Positions 1 through 8,522 are shown, counted from the first letter of the stretch. The stretch is DNA of 64,000 bases from Acidovorax sp. T1 (GCF_002176815.1 NZ_CP021648.1:1682001-1746000); one strand, 5' to 3'. The notes: a model not told the origin generated them from the sequence alone. Program-made: numbers and translations.

Positions 1-66
1 ATTCCGCTGAAAGCCATTAAGTGGATGTTCCAAAAGCATGCGCCACTGGCGGTGCGCGCCGATGGC
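1..66 (+). pseudogene. dadA: dadA, D-amino acid dehydrogenase, fragment before the IS insertion (gene starts left of the window)
   Basis: Frame 1 reads [20 protein letters not shown] then DG, which matches my memory of DadA from about residue 60 (E. coli [21 protein letters not shown]). The coding frame then runs into the end of an IS21-family element at base 67. The reading frame resumes exactly at 2666 after one 9-bp duplicated target, so the two pieces are one interrupted gene. The FAD-binding N-terminus lies outside the window. Unless the element is excised precisely, no complete DadA (oxidative deamination of D-alanine and other D-amino acids) can be made. Confidence 0.9.
58..66. repeat. 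9-bp target-site duplication, left copy
   Basis: GCCGATGGC here is repeated at 2666-2674. Removing the element together with one copy restores an uninterrupted dadA frame (Ala-Asp-Gly-Ser-Leu). IS21-type elements usually duplicate fewer bases (4-8), so one base may be coincidental homology. Confidence 0.8.
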
Positions 67-218
67 CCTGATGGCCACCCAAATTCCCCCGTCTATGGCC
101 ACCTCAAACTCCCCCACCTGAACTGATCGGGGATAGGGGTTTAACGCCGGCGTCGTCGGCACCTGTTGGCAGGACATTGATCCAGTCTTCCCCGAGGGAA
201 GGCCAAGGAGTGAATGTC

Positions 219-1838
219 TTGAAGTCCAACCAACGCGCCACCATAGAGACACTGCTGGAGCGCAACACATCGCAACGCGAGATCGCCCGCATCACGGGCA
301 TCGACCGCAAGACGGTCAGGAGCTACCACCAGCGCTGGCTGGAGCAACTGCAGTCAAATTCCCCCGGGGTGGCCACCGGCTCGGCAGGTCAAATTCCCCC
401 ACCCTGGCCACCGGCTCCTGGGCCGGTGGCCACCTCCCTGTGCGAACCCTGGCGCGAGTTCATCGAAGCCCAGCTGCGGCTGAAGCGAAACGCCACGGCC
501 ATCTACCAGGACCTGGTCGACCAGCACGGCTTTGATGGCCAGTACAACTCGGTCAAACGCTTCTGTGCAAAGTTGCGGCACAAGGAGCCCGAGCAGTTCG
601 ATCGCCTGTCCTTCCTGCCCGGCGAGGAGATGCAGGTGGACTACGGCGAGGGCGCGCCCACCCGCGTGCCCGGCAGCGACCGGTACCGCAAGCCCCGCCT
701 GTTCGTGGCCACCTTGCGGTATTCCCGTGCCAGTTTCCGGTGCGTGGTCTGGAAGTCCAGCCAGCAGATCTGGGCCGAGCTGCACGAGCGGGCCCTGCGG
801 TACTTCGGGGGCTGCCCCCAGTACGTGGTGCTGGACAATCTGAAGGAAGGCGTCCTCAAGCCCGACCTGTACGAGCCCGATCTCAACCCGGTGTACGCCG
901 CCGCCCTGGCGCACTACGGCGTGGTGGCCGACCCGGCGCGGGTGCGAGACCCCAACCGCAAGGGCACGGTGGAGCATGCCATCGGCCATACCCAGGCCAC
1001 GGCCTTGAAGGGCCGGCGCTTTGAGTCCATCGAGGCCCAGAACGAGTTCCTGGCGCACTGGGAGAAGAGCTGGGCATCCAAGCGCATCCACGGCACCGAG
1101 CGACGCCAGGTGCAGGCCATGTTCGAGGAAGAGCGCAGCCACCTCAAACCCCTGCCAGTGCTGGGAATGCAGTATTTCGACGAGGCGGTGCGCACCGTCT
1201 GCGACGACAGCTGTGTGCGGGTGGATCACAGCAGCTACGCCGCTCGCCCGGCGAACATCGGCTCCAAGGTGTTGGTGCGCATCTACGCCCAGCGCATCGA
1301 GATTCGTGACATGCACACCCGTGCCTTGCTGCGCACCCACGCCAAGGCCGAGCGTCCCGGCACGGTGATTCTGCCCATGGAGGAGCGGGTGTTCAATCCG
1401 TCTCGCGAGACCCGCCTGATCCTGCGTCAGGCCGGCGAGATTGGTGAGCACGCCAGCCGGCTGTGTGAGCTGCTCTTTGCCATCGAGGGTCGTGTCGGGC
1501 AGCGCAAGCTCTGGGGCATTGTGGGACTCATGCGCCGTTACCCGGCGCACTGCATCAATGCCGCCTGCGCCCAGGCCCTGGAGCAAGGGGTCTACAGCTA
1601 CAAGCGCGTGCTGGCGCTGACCGAAGCCCTCTTTGCCCAGGCGATGGCGGCCATCGAGGCTACCTGCGGCGAAGCACCCGCCGCCGGTGCCCACGCGCTG
1701 ACGCAGCAGCATGAGCTCATCCGAGACGCTGAGGAGTACAGCGATCTCTTCGCGCTCGCCGCCGCCACGGCAAACACCACCACCACCACCACCACCACCA
1801 CCAACAACACCACCAACGCACCGGGAGTTCAGCCATGA
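219..1838 (+). CDS. istA: IS21-family transposase IstA
   Basis: IstA is the DDE transposase that cuts and joins the element's ends. I chose TTG at 219 because AAGGAG at 205-210 sits 8 bases upstream; in-frame GTG at 210 and TTG at 177 are alternatives. An N-terminal helix-turn-helix (SQREIARITGIDRKTVRSY) is followed by the integrase core with acidic residues in MQVDYGE, VLDNLKEG and GTVEHAIGH (residues 155, 220 and 266 counted from 177). Two features are odd. A stretch near residues 61-86 is encoded by copies of the element's own terminal motif, and the C-terminus carries a poly-threonine run from an ACC microsatellite. It overlaps istB by ATGA. Confidence 0.93.
   Translation: MKSNQRATIETLLERNTSQREIARITGIDRKTVRSYHQRWLEQLQSNSPGVATGSAGQIPPPWPPAPGPVATSLCEPWREFIEAQLRLKRNATAIYQDLVDQHGFDGQYNSVKRFCAKLRHKEPEQFDRLSFLPGEEMQVDYGEGAPTRVPGSDRYRKPRLFVATLRYSRASFRCVVWKSSQQIWAELHERALRYFGGCPQYVVLDNLKEGVLKPDLYEPDLNPVYAAALAHYGVVADPARVRDPNRKGTVEHAIGHTQATALKGRRFESIEAQNEFLAHWEKSWASKRIHGTERRQVQAMFEEERSHLKPLPVLGMQYFDEAVRTVCDDSCVRVDHSSYAARPANIGSKVLVRIYAQRIEIRDMHTRALLRTHAKAERPGTVILPMEERVFNPSRETRLILRQAGEIGEHASRLCELLFAIEGRVGQRKLWGIVGLMRRYPAHCINAACAQALEQGVYSYKRVLALTEALFAQAMAAIEATCGEAPAAGAHALTQQHELIRDAEEYSDLFALAAATANTTTTTTTTTNNTTNAPGVQP
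354..410. repeat. Copies of the IS terminal motif inside the istA coding region
   Basis: AAATTCCCCC followed by four bases and TGGCCA occurs twice (356-375 and 391-410), reusing both halves of the motif found at the element ends but in swapped order. It encodes a proline/glycine-rich linker between the helix-turn-helix and the catalytic core of IstA. Confidence 0.6.
1776..1807 (+). repeat. ACC trinucleotide microsatellite in the 3' end of istA
   Basis: About ten ACC units in a row encode consecutive threonines just before the IstA C-terminus, followed by AAC/ACC variants. Slippage here would change protein length without shifting the frame. Confidence 0.8.
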
Positions 1839-2599
1839 ACATGATCGAGATCGAACGCGCGCTGCGCGAGCTGCGCCTGTCCGGCATCGCCGAGACCCTG
1901 TCCACCCGCGTGATGCAGGCCCAGGCCGCCCAGCAGCCTTTCCTGGAGACCTTCGCCGCCATGCTGCAAGACGAGCTGGACCGCCGGCGCTCTCGCCTGA
2001 CCGAGCGCCGCTTCAAGCGCTCGGGTCTGGATGAGCGCCCCTCGCTGGCTGACTTCGACTGGCGTTTCAACCCGAAGCTGCCGCGCAGCGCCTGCTTCGA
2101 GTTGCACACCCTGAAGTTCATCGGCGAGGGGGCCAACGCGCTGATCATCGGCAAGCCGGGCACCGGCAAGAGCCATGTGGCCAAGGCCGTGGCCTACCAG
2201 GCCACGCTGCAGGGCTATGACGTGCGTTACCTGGAAGCCGACACCGAGTTCGCCCGTTACGCGCTGGCCACTACGGCAGAGCGCACCGAGCTGCTCAAGG
2301 ACTGGGTCGCGCCGGACCTGCTCGTCCTCGATGACCTGTTCCTGGCCAGACGCATCAGCGAGCATGCCGCTGAAGTCCTACAGGCCATCGTGCACCAGCG
2401 CTACAAGCTGCGCCGCGCTGTTCTCATCACGTCCAACCGCGTGGTGCAGGACTGGGGCAAATACCTCGGCGACGCCACCATGGCCAGCACCATCCTGGAT
2501 CGCCTCATGCACCGCTGCGCGATGCTGGAGTTCGAGGGCAAGAGCTACCGCCTCAAGGAGGCCGCTGCACGCATCGCCATCACACCCGAGTCGTCATAA
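1835..2599 (+). CDS. istB: IS21-family helper ATPase IstB
   Basis: IstB is a DnaC-like AAA+ ATPase that assembles on target DNA and stimulates IstA. The 254-residue protein has a Walker A motif GKPGTGKS (residues 106-113), a Walker B motif LLVLDD (162-167) and a sensor-like LITSNR (198-202). Its ATG overlaps the istA stop (ATGA), indicating translational coupling. Length and domain order are normal for the family and no damage is visible. Confidence 0.95.
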   Translation: MNMIEIERALRELRLSGIAETLSTRVMQAQAAQQPFLETFAAMLQDELDRRRSRLTERRFKRSGLDERPSLADFDWRFNPKLPRSACFELHTLKFIGEGANALIIGKPGTGKSHVAKAVAYQATLQGYDVRYLEADTEFARYALATTAERTELLKDWVAPDLLVLDDLFLARRISEHAAEVLQAIVHQRYKLRRAVLITSNRVVQDWGKYLGDATMASTILDRLMHRCAMLEFEGKSYRLKEAAARIAITPESS

Positions 2600-2665
2600 T
2601 CCGACCGTCCTGCCTGGGGGAATTTGGGGTGGCCAAGGGTGGGGGAATTTGACCTGGCCATCGGG

Positions 2666-2674
2666 GCCGATGGC
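2666..2674. repeat. 9-bp target-site duplication, right copy
   Basis: GCCGATGGC, identical to 58-66, directly follows the right end of the IS21-family element and restarts the dadA reading frame. Confidence 0.8.
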
Positions 2675-3730
2675 AGCCTTTGGCAACTGCAGTGGATCGC
2701 CCAGATGCTGCGCAACTGCACGCAGGCGCGCTACGCGGTGAACAAGGAACGCATGATGCGCATCGCCGAATACAGCCGCGACTGCCTGCGCACGCTGCGT
2801 GCCGACACCGGCATTCAATACGAGCAGCGCACCGGCGGCACACTGCAACTCTTTCGCAGCCAGGCGCAGATGGATGCAGTGCAGCGCGACATCGAGGTGC
2901 TGAAAGAGTGCGGGGTCGCATACCAGCTTCTCGACCGCGATGCACTCGCGCTGGCCGAACCTGCGCTGGCCTATGCCAAGGACCGCCTCACCGGCGGCCT
3001 CCGGCTTCCCGGCGACGAGACGGGCGATTGCCAGCTGTTCACGACAGAACTCGCCCGCATGGCCCAAGACCTGGGGGTGCGGTTCATTTACGGAACGGAT
3101 ATCGAAGGGGTCGAAGCGCAAGCCGACCGCATCCAGGGCATTCGCGCCAACGGCGAACTGTTCACGGCGGACGCCTACGTGATGGCGCTGGGCAGCTTCT
3201 CGCGTGCCATGCTCCGCCCCTTGGATCTGCAGCTTCCCATCTACCCCGTCAAGGGCTATTCGTTGACCATTCCTTTGCTGGATGCAGATCGCGCCCCACA
3301 ATCGACCGTGCTGGACGAGACGTACAAAATCGCCATCACCCGTTTCGATGACCGCATCCGCGTCGGCGGCATGGCCGAACTCGGTGGCTTTGACATGCGC
3401 CTGAATCCGCAGCGTCGTGCGACGCTGGAGATGGTCGTCAACGACCTGTTCCCGGGCGGCGATGTACCGCGCGCCACGTTCTGGACGGGCCTGCGCCCCA
3501 TGACGCCCGACGGCACGCCGATTGTGGGAGCCACGCGCTATTCCAACCTGTTCCTGAATACCGGTCACGGCACGCTGGGTTGGACCATGGCCTGCGGCTC
3601 CGGGCGCATCGTGGCCGATCTGGTGACGGGTCAGCGCCCAGAAATCAACACCGAAGGGCTGGGCCTGGACCGGTACACCACCGCGGCGGCCCGTCGCGCC
3701 CCACCGGCACACACGGCCGTGGCGGCATGA
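2666..3730 (+). pseudogene. dadA: dadA, remainder after the IS insertion (C-terminal about 354 residues)
   Basis: From the duplicated target the frame reads [18 protein letters not shown] and continues through the substrate/FAD domain with [26 protein letters not shown] and the C-terminal [14 protein letters not shown] and [17 protein letters not shown]. All are characteristic of the D-amino acid dehydrogenase small subunit. The frame is open back into the IS to a TTG at 2624, so a truncated product could be made, but it would lack the N-terminal Rossmann motif. The stop overlaps the racemase start (ATGA). The intact gene would feed pyruvate plus electrons from D-alanine made by the racemase. 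Confidence 0.9.
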
Positions 3731-4827
3731 ACCGGCCCAGCCTGGCGCGCATCGACCTTCAAGCCCTGCGCCACAACTACCGCACCGCCCGGGAGCTGCA
3801 TGGCGAAAAAGTCCTCGCGGTCCTCAAAGCCAACGCCTACGGCCATGGCGCCGTGCGCTGCGCTGCGGCACTGGCGGACATCGCGGACGGGTTTGCCGTC
3901 GCATTCCTGTCAGAAGCGCTGGAGCTTCGCGAGGCGGGCATCACCGCACCGATACTTGTGCTCGAAGGGGCGTTCGACGCGGCTGAACTGCATGCGGCCG
4001 CATCGCACGCGCTGTGGATCGTCGTTCACCAGGAAGCGCAGCTGCAATGGATCGAGCAGATGTCGAACGATGCGGGCGCACTCAACGTGTGGCTCAAGAT
4101 GGATTCGGGCATGGGCCGCGCAGGCTTCGCGCCTGCCGCCATGGCCGGCAGCTACGCGCGGCTGCAGGCGTGCAGTGCCGTTGGGAGCATCGTGCTCATG
4201 AGCCATTTCGCGCGGGCCGACGAGTTGGACGTGCCGATCACCGCGCAGCAGATCGCGACGTTCAATGCGGCCTGCAGCGGCCTGGACGCCCCTCGGAGCC
4301 TGGCGAATTCTGCCGGCATCCTGGGCTGGTCAGGCGCCCGCCAGCACTACGGCCGGTCCGGCATCATGCTGTATGGTGCCGATCCGCTGGCCGCGCACCA
4401 TCCAAAGAGCGGCCTGCAACCCGTCATGGCGTTGCAGAGCCGGGTCTTTGCCGAACGCTGGCTGGAGCCGGGCGCACCGCTGGGTTATGGCGGCGGGTTT
4501 GTCGCGGAGCGCCGCACCCGGGTGGGCCTGGTGGCCATCGGGTACGCTGATGGCTACCCGCGCACGGCACCCACCGGCACTGCAGTGGCTGTAGATGGTC
4601 AAATCGCACGCCTGATCGGGCGCGTTTCCATGGATATGCTGACCGTCGATCTCACGGATCTGCCGGAGGCCGGCATCGGCAGCGAAGTAGAGCTGTGGGG
4701 CGCGACCGTGGATGTGAACCAGGTGGCAGCCAGCGCCGGAACCATCGCCTATGAGCTGCTGTGCAACGTCAAGCGCGTCCCGCGGGTCTATGCAGGCGCT
4801 GCCTCACCGGCCGCCGCAAACAGTTAA
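3727..4827 (+). CDS. dadX: Alanine racemase, catabolic type (DadX-like)
   Basis: A PLP enzyme interconverting L- and D-alanine. The ATG at 3727 overlaps the dadA stop, giving a 366-residue protein of normal length. [10 protein letters not shown] contains the PLP lysine (K34). [19 protein letters not shown] and SNSAG-type (LANSAGIL) barrel motifs follow, then the C-terminal domain with [27 protein letters not shown] and [10 protein letters not shown]. Placement directly behind dadA is the classical dadAX arrangement and implies L-alanine catabolism via D-alanine. With dadA split by an insertion, this gene may now depend on another promoter, possibly one in the IS or within dadA. Confidence 0.93.
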   Translation: MNRPSLARIDLQALRHNYRTARELHGEKVLAVLKANAYGHGAVRCAAALADIADGFAVAFLSEALELREAGITAPILVLEGAFDAAELHAAASHALWIVVHQEAQLQWIEQMSNDAGALNVWLKMDSGMGRAGFAPAAMAGSYARLQACSAVGSIVLMSHFARADELDVPITAQQIATFNAACSGLDAPRSLANSAGILGWSGARQHYGRSGIMLYGADPLAAHHPKSGLQPVMALQSRVFAERWLEPGAPLGYGGGFVAERRTRVGLVAIGYADGYPRTAPTGTAVAVDGQIARLIGRVSMDMLTVDLTDLPEAGIGSEVELWGATVDVNQVAASAGTIAYELLCNVKRVPRVYAGAASPAAANS

Positions 4828-4852
4828 CTTCATCACAATAGGAGTCCATCAA

Positions 4853-5206
4853 ATGAGTAACGTACAACGCTTTCATGTGGGAAAACGCCTGTCCGAGACA
4901 GCCGTGCACAACGGCACCGTCTACCTGGCGGGACAAGTCGCCGACGACGCGAGCAAGGACATCGCCGGCCAGACCGAAGAAGTGCTGGCCATGGTCGATC
5001 GCCTGCTGATCGAGGCTGGCAGCAGCAAGTCACAGATTCTGATGGCCACCATCTACCTGGCGGACCTGGCCGATTTCGATGGGATGAACGCCGTCTGGGA
5101 TGCATGGGTGGATCAGTCCAATGCCCCGCCCCGCGCCACGGTACAAGCCCTGCTTGCGCGCCCGGATTGGCGCATCGAGGTGGTCGTCACCGCAGCAGTC
5201 CTTTGA
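4853..5206 (+). CDS. RidA/YjgF family protein (enamine/imine deaminase-like), copy 1
   Basis: 117 residues beginning MSNVQRFHVGKRLSETAVHN, with GGAG (4841-4844) upstream of ATG 4853. The YjgF/Rid fold is recognisable from VYLAGQVADD, ILMATIYLADLADFDGMNAVWDAWV and the ending PPRATVQALLARPDWRIEVVVTAAV. Rid proteins hydrolyse reactive imines released by amino-acid oxidases and PLP enzymes, so its position after dadA and alanine racemase is functionally coherent. It may belong to a Rid subfamily other than true RidA: the catalytic arginine region reads PPRATV, which is conserved in the family. Last gene of the plus-strand group. Confidence 0.88.
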   Translation: MSNVQRFHVGKRLSETAVHNGTVYLAGQVADDASKDIAGQTEEVLAMVDRLLIEAGSSKSQILMATIYLADLADFDGMNAVWDAWVDQSNAPPRATVQALLARPDWRIEVVVTAAVL

Positions 5207-5248
5207 GCTGCCCTGCGCTCGTCACGCAACCGAGCAGGTTGCGGGATT

Positions 5249-5278
5249 AAAAAAAGAGGCCGCGAATGCGGCCTCTTT
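5249..5278 (-). terminator. Rho-independent terminator between two convergent ridA-like genes
   Basis: A perfect 11-bp stem (AAAGAGGCCGC / GCGGCCTCTTT, loop GAAT) lies at 5253-5278. A run of seven A precedes it on the plus strand, so the U-tract serves the minus-strand operon ending at 5301. The hairpin could also slow plus-strand transcription. Confidence 0.85.
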
Positions 5279-5300
5279 GGTTGGAGCGGGTGGCGGTTGC

Positions 5301-5654
5301 TCAGATCGCTGCCGTGACGATGATCTCGACCAGCAGATCGGGAGTCGCCAGTCGGCTTTCACCGGTCGCGCGCGTGGGCAGCGCGTCCTTGGGTGCCCAT
5401 TCGGCCCACGCTTCGTTCATCAAGGCAAAGTCGCGATCAATGTCCTTGAGCCAGATTTGAACCGTCAGCATGCGCGTCTTGTCGATGTTGACGCTGGCAA
5501 GGTAGCCGTCGATCTTGGCGAGGATGTCGAGGGTCTGGGCCTTGGCATCGCCGCTGGTGTTGCTGGCCGTCACGCCCGCGATGTAGGCCACGCCGTTGTG
5601 TACCACGACGCGCGAGAGGCGCGCGTTCGAGTCGTAGCGTTTGATTTCTGACAT
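5301..5654 (-). CDS. RidA/YjgF family protein, copy 2
   Basis: 117 residues starting MSEIKRYDSNARLSRVVVHN, with GGAAGGA a few bases before the start. Motifs VAYIAGVTASNTSGDAKAQT, MLTVQIWLKDIDRDFALMNEAWAEW and LPTRATGESRLATPDLLVEI match the RidA family. It differs clearly from the copy at 4853, so this is not a local duplication. It is the last gene of the minus-strand operon, 22 bases after the flavoenzyme subunit. The likely role is clearing imine products of the operon's amine-oxidising enzyme. Confidence 0.88.
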   Translation of the reverse strand: MSEIKRYDSNARLSRVVVHNGVAYIAGVTASNTSGDAKAQTLDILAKIDGYLASVNIDKTRMLTVQIWLKDIDRDFALMNEAWAEWAPKDALPTRATGESRLATPDLLVEIIVTAAI

Positions 5655-5676
5655 GGGGAAAATCCTTCCTTGAGGG

Positions 5677-7071
5677 TTAAAAAAATGGACTCTTATTCGA
5701 GGGCGGCGAGCTCGCCCAAAGAGATCGGTTTGATGGGGGGCGAATGCGGTAGTAGCCCACCTCTTGCGGCGACACCCCGCGCGCGTCCGCCATGACTTCG
5801 GTGACCGTCAGACCGCATTGCCGTCCCTGGCATGGACCCATGCCACATCGACCGAACGCCTTGGCCTGGTTCGGCCCCTGGCAACCCAGCCCGACAAAGT
5901 TGCGGATGGCCCCCGCGCTGACTTCCTCGCACCGGCAAACGATCACATGGTCCGCAGGAACACGGTTGCTTTTCTTGGGCCGGTAAAGCGCGTCAAGAAA
6001 CGGGCGAATCTGCAAGTTGCGCTGGAGCTCGTCGCGCTGGGGCGCCGCAAGCCGATCCCGCTGCGCCAGTGGCAGCTTGCCCATGGTGTGCAGCGCCCCC
6101 AGGGCCGCCAGTTCGCCCTGCAATGCCGCGGCGACTGCCCCGCCAATGCGCGCGCCGTCGCCCGCAATGGAAACCCCGGGAACACTCAGTGCGCCCCATT
6201 CGTCGACATCCGGCTGCCAGCACAGCTGCACATCATCCCAATGGTGCTGGGCGCGCAAGGACCAGGTGAACTGCGTGTTCGGCACGACGCCCTGGTGCAG
6301 CAACAGGGTTGACGTGTCGATGCGGTGGGCCTTGCCGCCAGCGTTGAAGGTCAAGGCCTCCACGCCATCCACGCCTTGCACCGCCAGGTCGCAAGCGCCG
6401 GTATGGAACGGTACGCCTGCACGCTTGAGCTCGCGCATGAGTGCCAGGCCCTTGCGCAGGTAGCGCCAGCCCCTGAGCGCCCCCCCGAGGTGGACGGCCG
6501 CACGGCGGTAGTCTTCAAATGCCGTGGTGTCGACCAGCGCACGGATAGGCACGCCAGCCCGCACATACTGCCAACCGAGCAAGTACAGCAGCGGCCCGCA
6601 TCCGGCGAGAACGACCGGCTCCGCCGGAACGACGCCCGCGGTCTTCAAGAGGATCTGGGCAGCACCTGCCGTCATGGCGCCAGGCAGCGTCCAGCCGGGG
6701 ATGGGGAAGGGGCGCTCCATCGCGCCGGTACACAGGATGACGTGCTCGGCCGACACCATCGCCGCCTTGCCTTGGCGGATGTAGTGGACTTCCCCACCCG
6801 GCGTCACCTGCCAGACGGCGGCATCATTCAGATGCAACGCGCTGCTGGCCTGGAAACTGGCGGCAATCCCCAGCCCGGCCGCGTAGTCCGGCCCCAGCAG
6901 ATTGCGGCGGCGATCGGACACCTGGCTCACCGCGCGGTATATCTGCCCGCCCACCGCCGGCTGCTCGTCGAGCAAGACAACGCGGGCTCCATGGCGTGCG
7001 GCCGTCGTGGCCGCCGACATGCCTGCGGGCCCGGCACCGATCACCGCGACATCAAAGCGTTCAGTGGGCAT
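5677..7071 (-). CDS. FAD/NAD-binding oxidoreductase subunit with BFD-like [2Fe-2S] C-terminus (HcnB/opine oxidase subunit A type)
   Basis: 464 residues from ATG 7071 (MPTERFDVAVIGAGPAGMSA, an FAD Rossmann motif). A second dinucleotide-binding region reads VVLAGCGPLLYLLGW. The C-terminal cysteine cluster (VCRCEEVS, then GRCGMGPCQGRQCG) resembles the BFD [2Fe-2S] domain of opine/hydroxyproline dehydrogenase A subunits. It overlaps the upstream ferredoxin-like gene by 11 bases, as is usual for a heteromeric complex. The extreme C-terminus looks frameshifted: adding one base to the G6 tract at 5735-5740 would give IKPISLGELAALE and a stop at 5693, the ending I expect for this family. Substrate unknown; opine, D-hydroxyproline or cyanide-forming glycine oxidation are family precedents. 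Confidence 0.85.
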   Translation of the reverse strand: MPTERFDVAVIGAGPAGMSAATTAARHGARVVLLDEQPAVGGQIYRAVSQVSDRRRNLLGPDYAAGLGIAASFQASSALHLNDAAVWQVTPGGEVHYIRQGKAAMVSAEHVILCTGAMERPFPIPGWTLPGAMTAGAAQILLKTAGVVPAEPVVLAGCGPLLYLLGWQYVRAGVPIRALVDTTAFEDYRRAAVHLGGALRGWRYLRKGLALMRELKRAGVPFHTGACDLAVQGVDGVEALTFNAGGKAHRIDTSTLLLHQGVVPNTQFTWSLRAQHHWDDVQLCWQPDVDEWGALSVPGVSIAGDGARIGGAVAAALQGELAALGALHTMGKLPLAQRDRLAAPQRDELQRNLQIRPFLDALYRPKKSNRVPADHVIVCRCEEVSAGAIRNFVGLGCQGPNQAKAFGRCGMGPCQGRQCGLTVTEVMADARGVSPQEVGYYRIRPPSNRSLWASSPPSNKSPFF

Positions 7072-7402
7072 GCGACACCTCCTGGTGCGTGACGCCGAGG
7101 GAACGGGCACCCTTCTGCGTGCGAACGCTCATGCCTTCTTGCACGACCACCATGCAGCTTTGGCGGTTGGGCTGCCCGTCGATGTCGACGAGGCAATCGA
7201 AGCACGCGCCCATCATGCAATAGGGGGCACGCGGCGCACCGCTGACGGGCGTGCTGCGAAACGTCGAGACACCGCTGGCCAGCAGCGCTGCCGCCACGGT
7301 GGTGCCCAACGGGGCTGTGCATGTGCGACCGTCGAAGCTGAAGGTCACTGGTGCGCCTTCATCGGGGTTCGCAAGAGAGCGGAAGTGCGAATTAGTGGCC
7401 AT
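7061..7402 (-). CDS. Small [2Fe-2S]-binding subunit of the amine/opine oxidase (HcnA type)
   Basis: 113 residues from ATG 7402 (MATNSHFRS). PYCMMGACFDC with a later SC gives the C-x4-C-x2-C...C pattern of plant-type 2Fe-2S subunits found in HcnA and in the small subunits of opine and hydroxyproline dehydrogenases. It overlaps both neighbours by 11 bases. The predicted role is electron transfer between the two flavin subunits and the respiratory chain. Confidence 0.87.
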   Translation of the reverse strand: MATNSHFRSLANPDEGAPVTFSFDGRTCTAPLGTTVAAALLASGVSTFRSTPVSGAPRAPYCMMGACFDCLVDIDGQPNRQSCMVVVQEGMSVRTQKGARSLGVTHQEVSHAH

Positions 7403-8522
7403 GGGTGAATTCCTTTTCGGGGTCGAGGAAGCGGTCTCCTGAGAACGCGTCAACGCCTTCAGGGGCCTCATTGCCGACGAGCCAGGGAGCGATGCTGAAG
7501 ACGTGATTCGCCGCCAGCGTGACCCCGCTGTGGCAGGTCACGACGAAGGCGCCCGGTTGGTCGGTGGATTCTTGGTAGATGGGGAAACCATCAGGGGACA
7601 GAACACGCAGTGCGCCCCACGCACGCACCAGCCGCAACCCCGCCAGTGCCGGGAAGGAGCGCACGCCCCGGCGCGCAATCGATGCCAGAACGTCAGCCGT
7701 GGTGCCGTCATTGAGGCCGACATCCTCCATGGAGTCGCCCAGCTGGACCGTGCCCTCATCGGTTTGGCGTATGAATGTGGTCAGCTGATCGAGGAATTTT
7801 TCCGTGCGCTCGCTCACCAGCACCTGGCCCCGGTTGGGCACGACCGGCGCGTGCAGGCCGACCAGCGGCGCCAGCGCACGGTTGCCCAGCCCGGCGGCGA
7901 ACACGACGCGCGCAGCGTGGAATCGCTCGCCTGCGGCCAGCACCTCAAAACCGCCACCCGGCAGTTTGTGCACGCGCTCCGTCCGGTGCCCCGTCTTGAG
8001 CGCCACGCCGCGCTTGATGCAGGCGGTGTGCAGGGCCCGCAACAACTTCAGCGGGTTGACGTGTCCATCCATCGGCGTGTAGCTCGCCCCGGCGACCTCG
8101 GGGCCGATCAGCGGCAGACGCTCTTTCAGCGCCGCGTGCCGGAGCATCTCGAACGGGTAGTTGCCGCCCAGATCGTCCTGGATCGACTGCATCCGCTGGC
8201 GCCGTGCTTCCATCTCTTCGTCGGAGAAGCAAAGATGGAATCCACCGCGCTGGCGCAGGCTCACATCGACGCCCGTCTCGCTGAGCAGCTCTTCGGCCAG
8301 CTTGGGCCACTGCGCGGCGGACTGGCAGGTCCACTGCGCGTAGGGCGCCATGCCGAACCCTTTGCCCTGTACCCAGACCAGGCCAAAGTTACCCCGGGAA
8401 GCCCGGAATGCCGTGTCGCCTTCATCCAGGATCAGAACGCGCGACCCCAGGCGGGCGGCCCCATAGGCCACGGACGCACCCACGAGCCCGCCACCCACCA
8501 CAATCAGATCATTGGTTTTCAT
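7392..8522 (-). CDS. FAD-dependent amine/amino-acid oxidoreductase (DAO family; HcnC/opine oxidase subunit B type)
   Basis: 376 residues. An N-terminal FAD motif DLIVVGGGLVGASVAYGAARLG is followed by the DAO fold: EVAGASYTPMDGHVNPLKLLRAL, VVFAAGLGNRALAPLVG and a C-terminal RAWGALRVLSPDGFPIYQ...FVVTCHSGVTLAANH. This is the subunit that oxidises the C-N bond of the imported compound. Together with the small 2Fe-2S and HcnB-like subunits it forms an alpha-beta-gamma complex. The gene follows the ABC permease by 16 bases, so uptake and oxidation are co-expressed. Confidence 0.87.
   Translation of the reverse strand: MKTNDLIVVGGGLVGASVAYGAARLGSRVLILDEGDTAFRASRGNFGLVWVQGKGFGMAPYAQWTCQSAAQWPKLAEELLSETGVDVSLRQRGGFHLCFSDEEMEARRQRMQSIQDDLGGNYPFEMLRHAALKERLPLIGPEVAGASYTPMDGHVNPLKLLRALHTACIKRGVALKTGHRTERVHKLPGGGFEVLAAGERFHAARVVFAAGLGNRALAPLVGLHAPVVPNRGQVLVSERTEKFLDQLTTFIRQTDEGTVQLGDSMEDVGLNDGTTADVLASIARRGVRSFPALAGLRLVRAWGALRVLSPDGFPIYQESTDQPGAFVVTCHSGVTLAANHVFSIAPWLVGNEAPEGVDAFSGDRFLDPEKEFTHGH

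Larger units (their letters stand above)
67..2665 (+). mobile_element. IS21-family insertion sequence (istA-istB) inside dadA
   Basis: This is a complete two-gene element of about 2.6 kb. Each end carries two copies of a bipartite motif, TGGCCA then 3-4 bases then AAAYTCCCCC: at 72-90 and 96-115 on the left, and in reverse at 2616-2635 and 2641-2660 on the right. Such multiple terminal repeats are typical of IS21 ends, where the transposase binds. Both genes look intact and a 9-bp direct repeat flanks the element. Insertion and lack of decay suggest a recent event. It interrupts dadA and may be polar on the overlapping alanine racemase and ridA genes downstream. Confidence 0.92.

Noticed and set aside
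354..1712. A 452-codon minus-strand frame opposite istA
   Set aside because: Antisense shadow of a transposase gene with intact DDE motifs on the plus strand.
1711..2034. Plus-strand frame with a proline run over the ACC microsatellite
   Set aside because: It is istA/istB read out of frame; the proline run is the same repeat shifted by one base.
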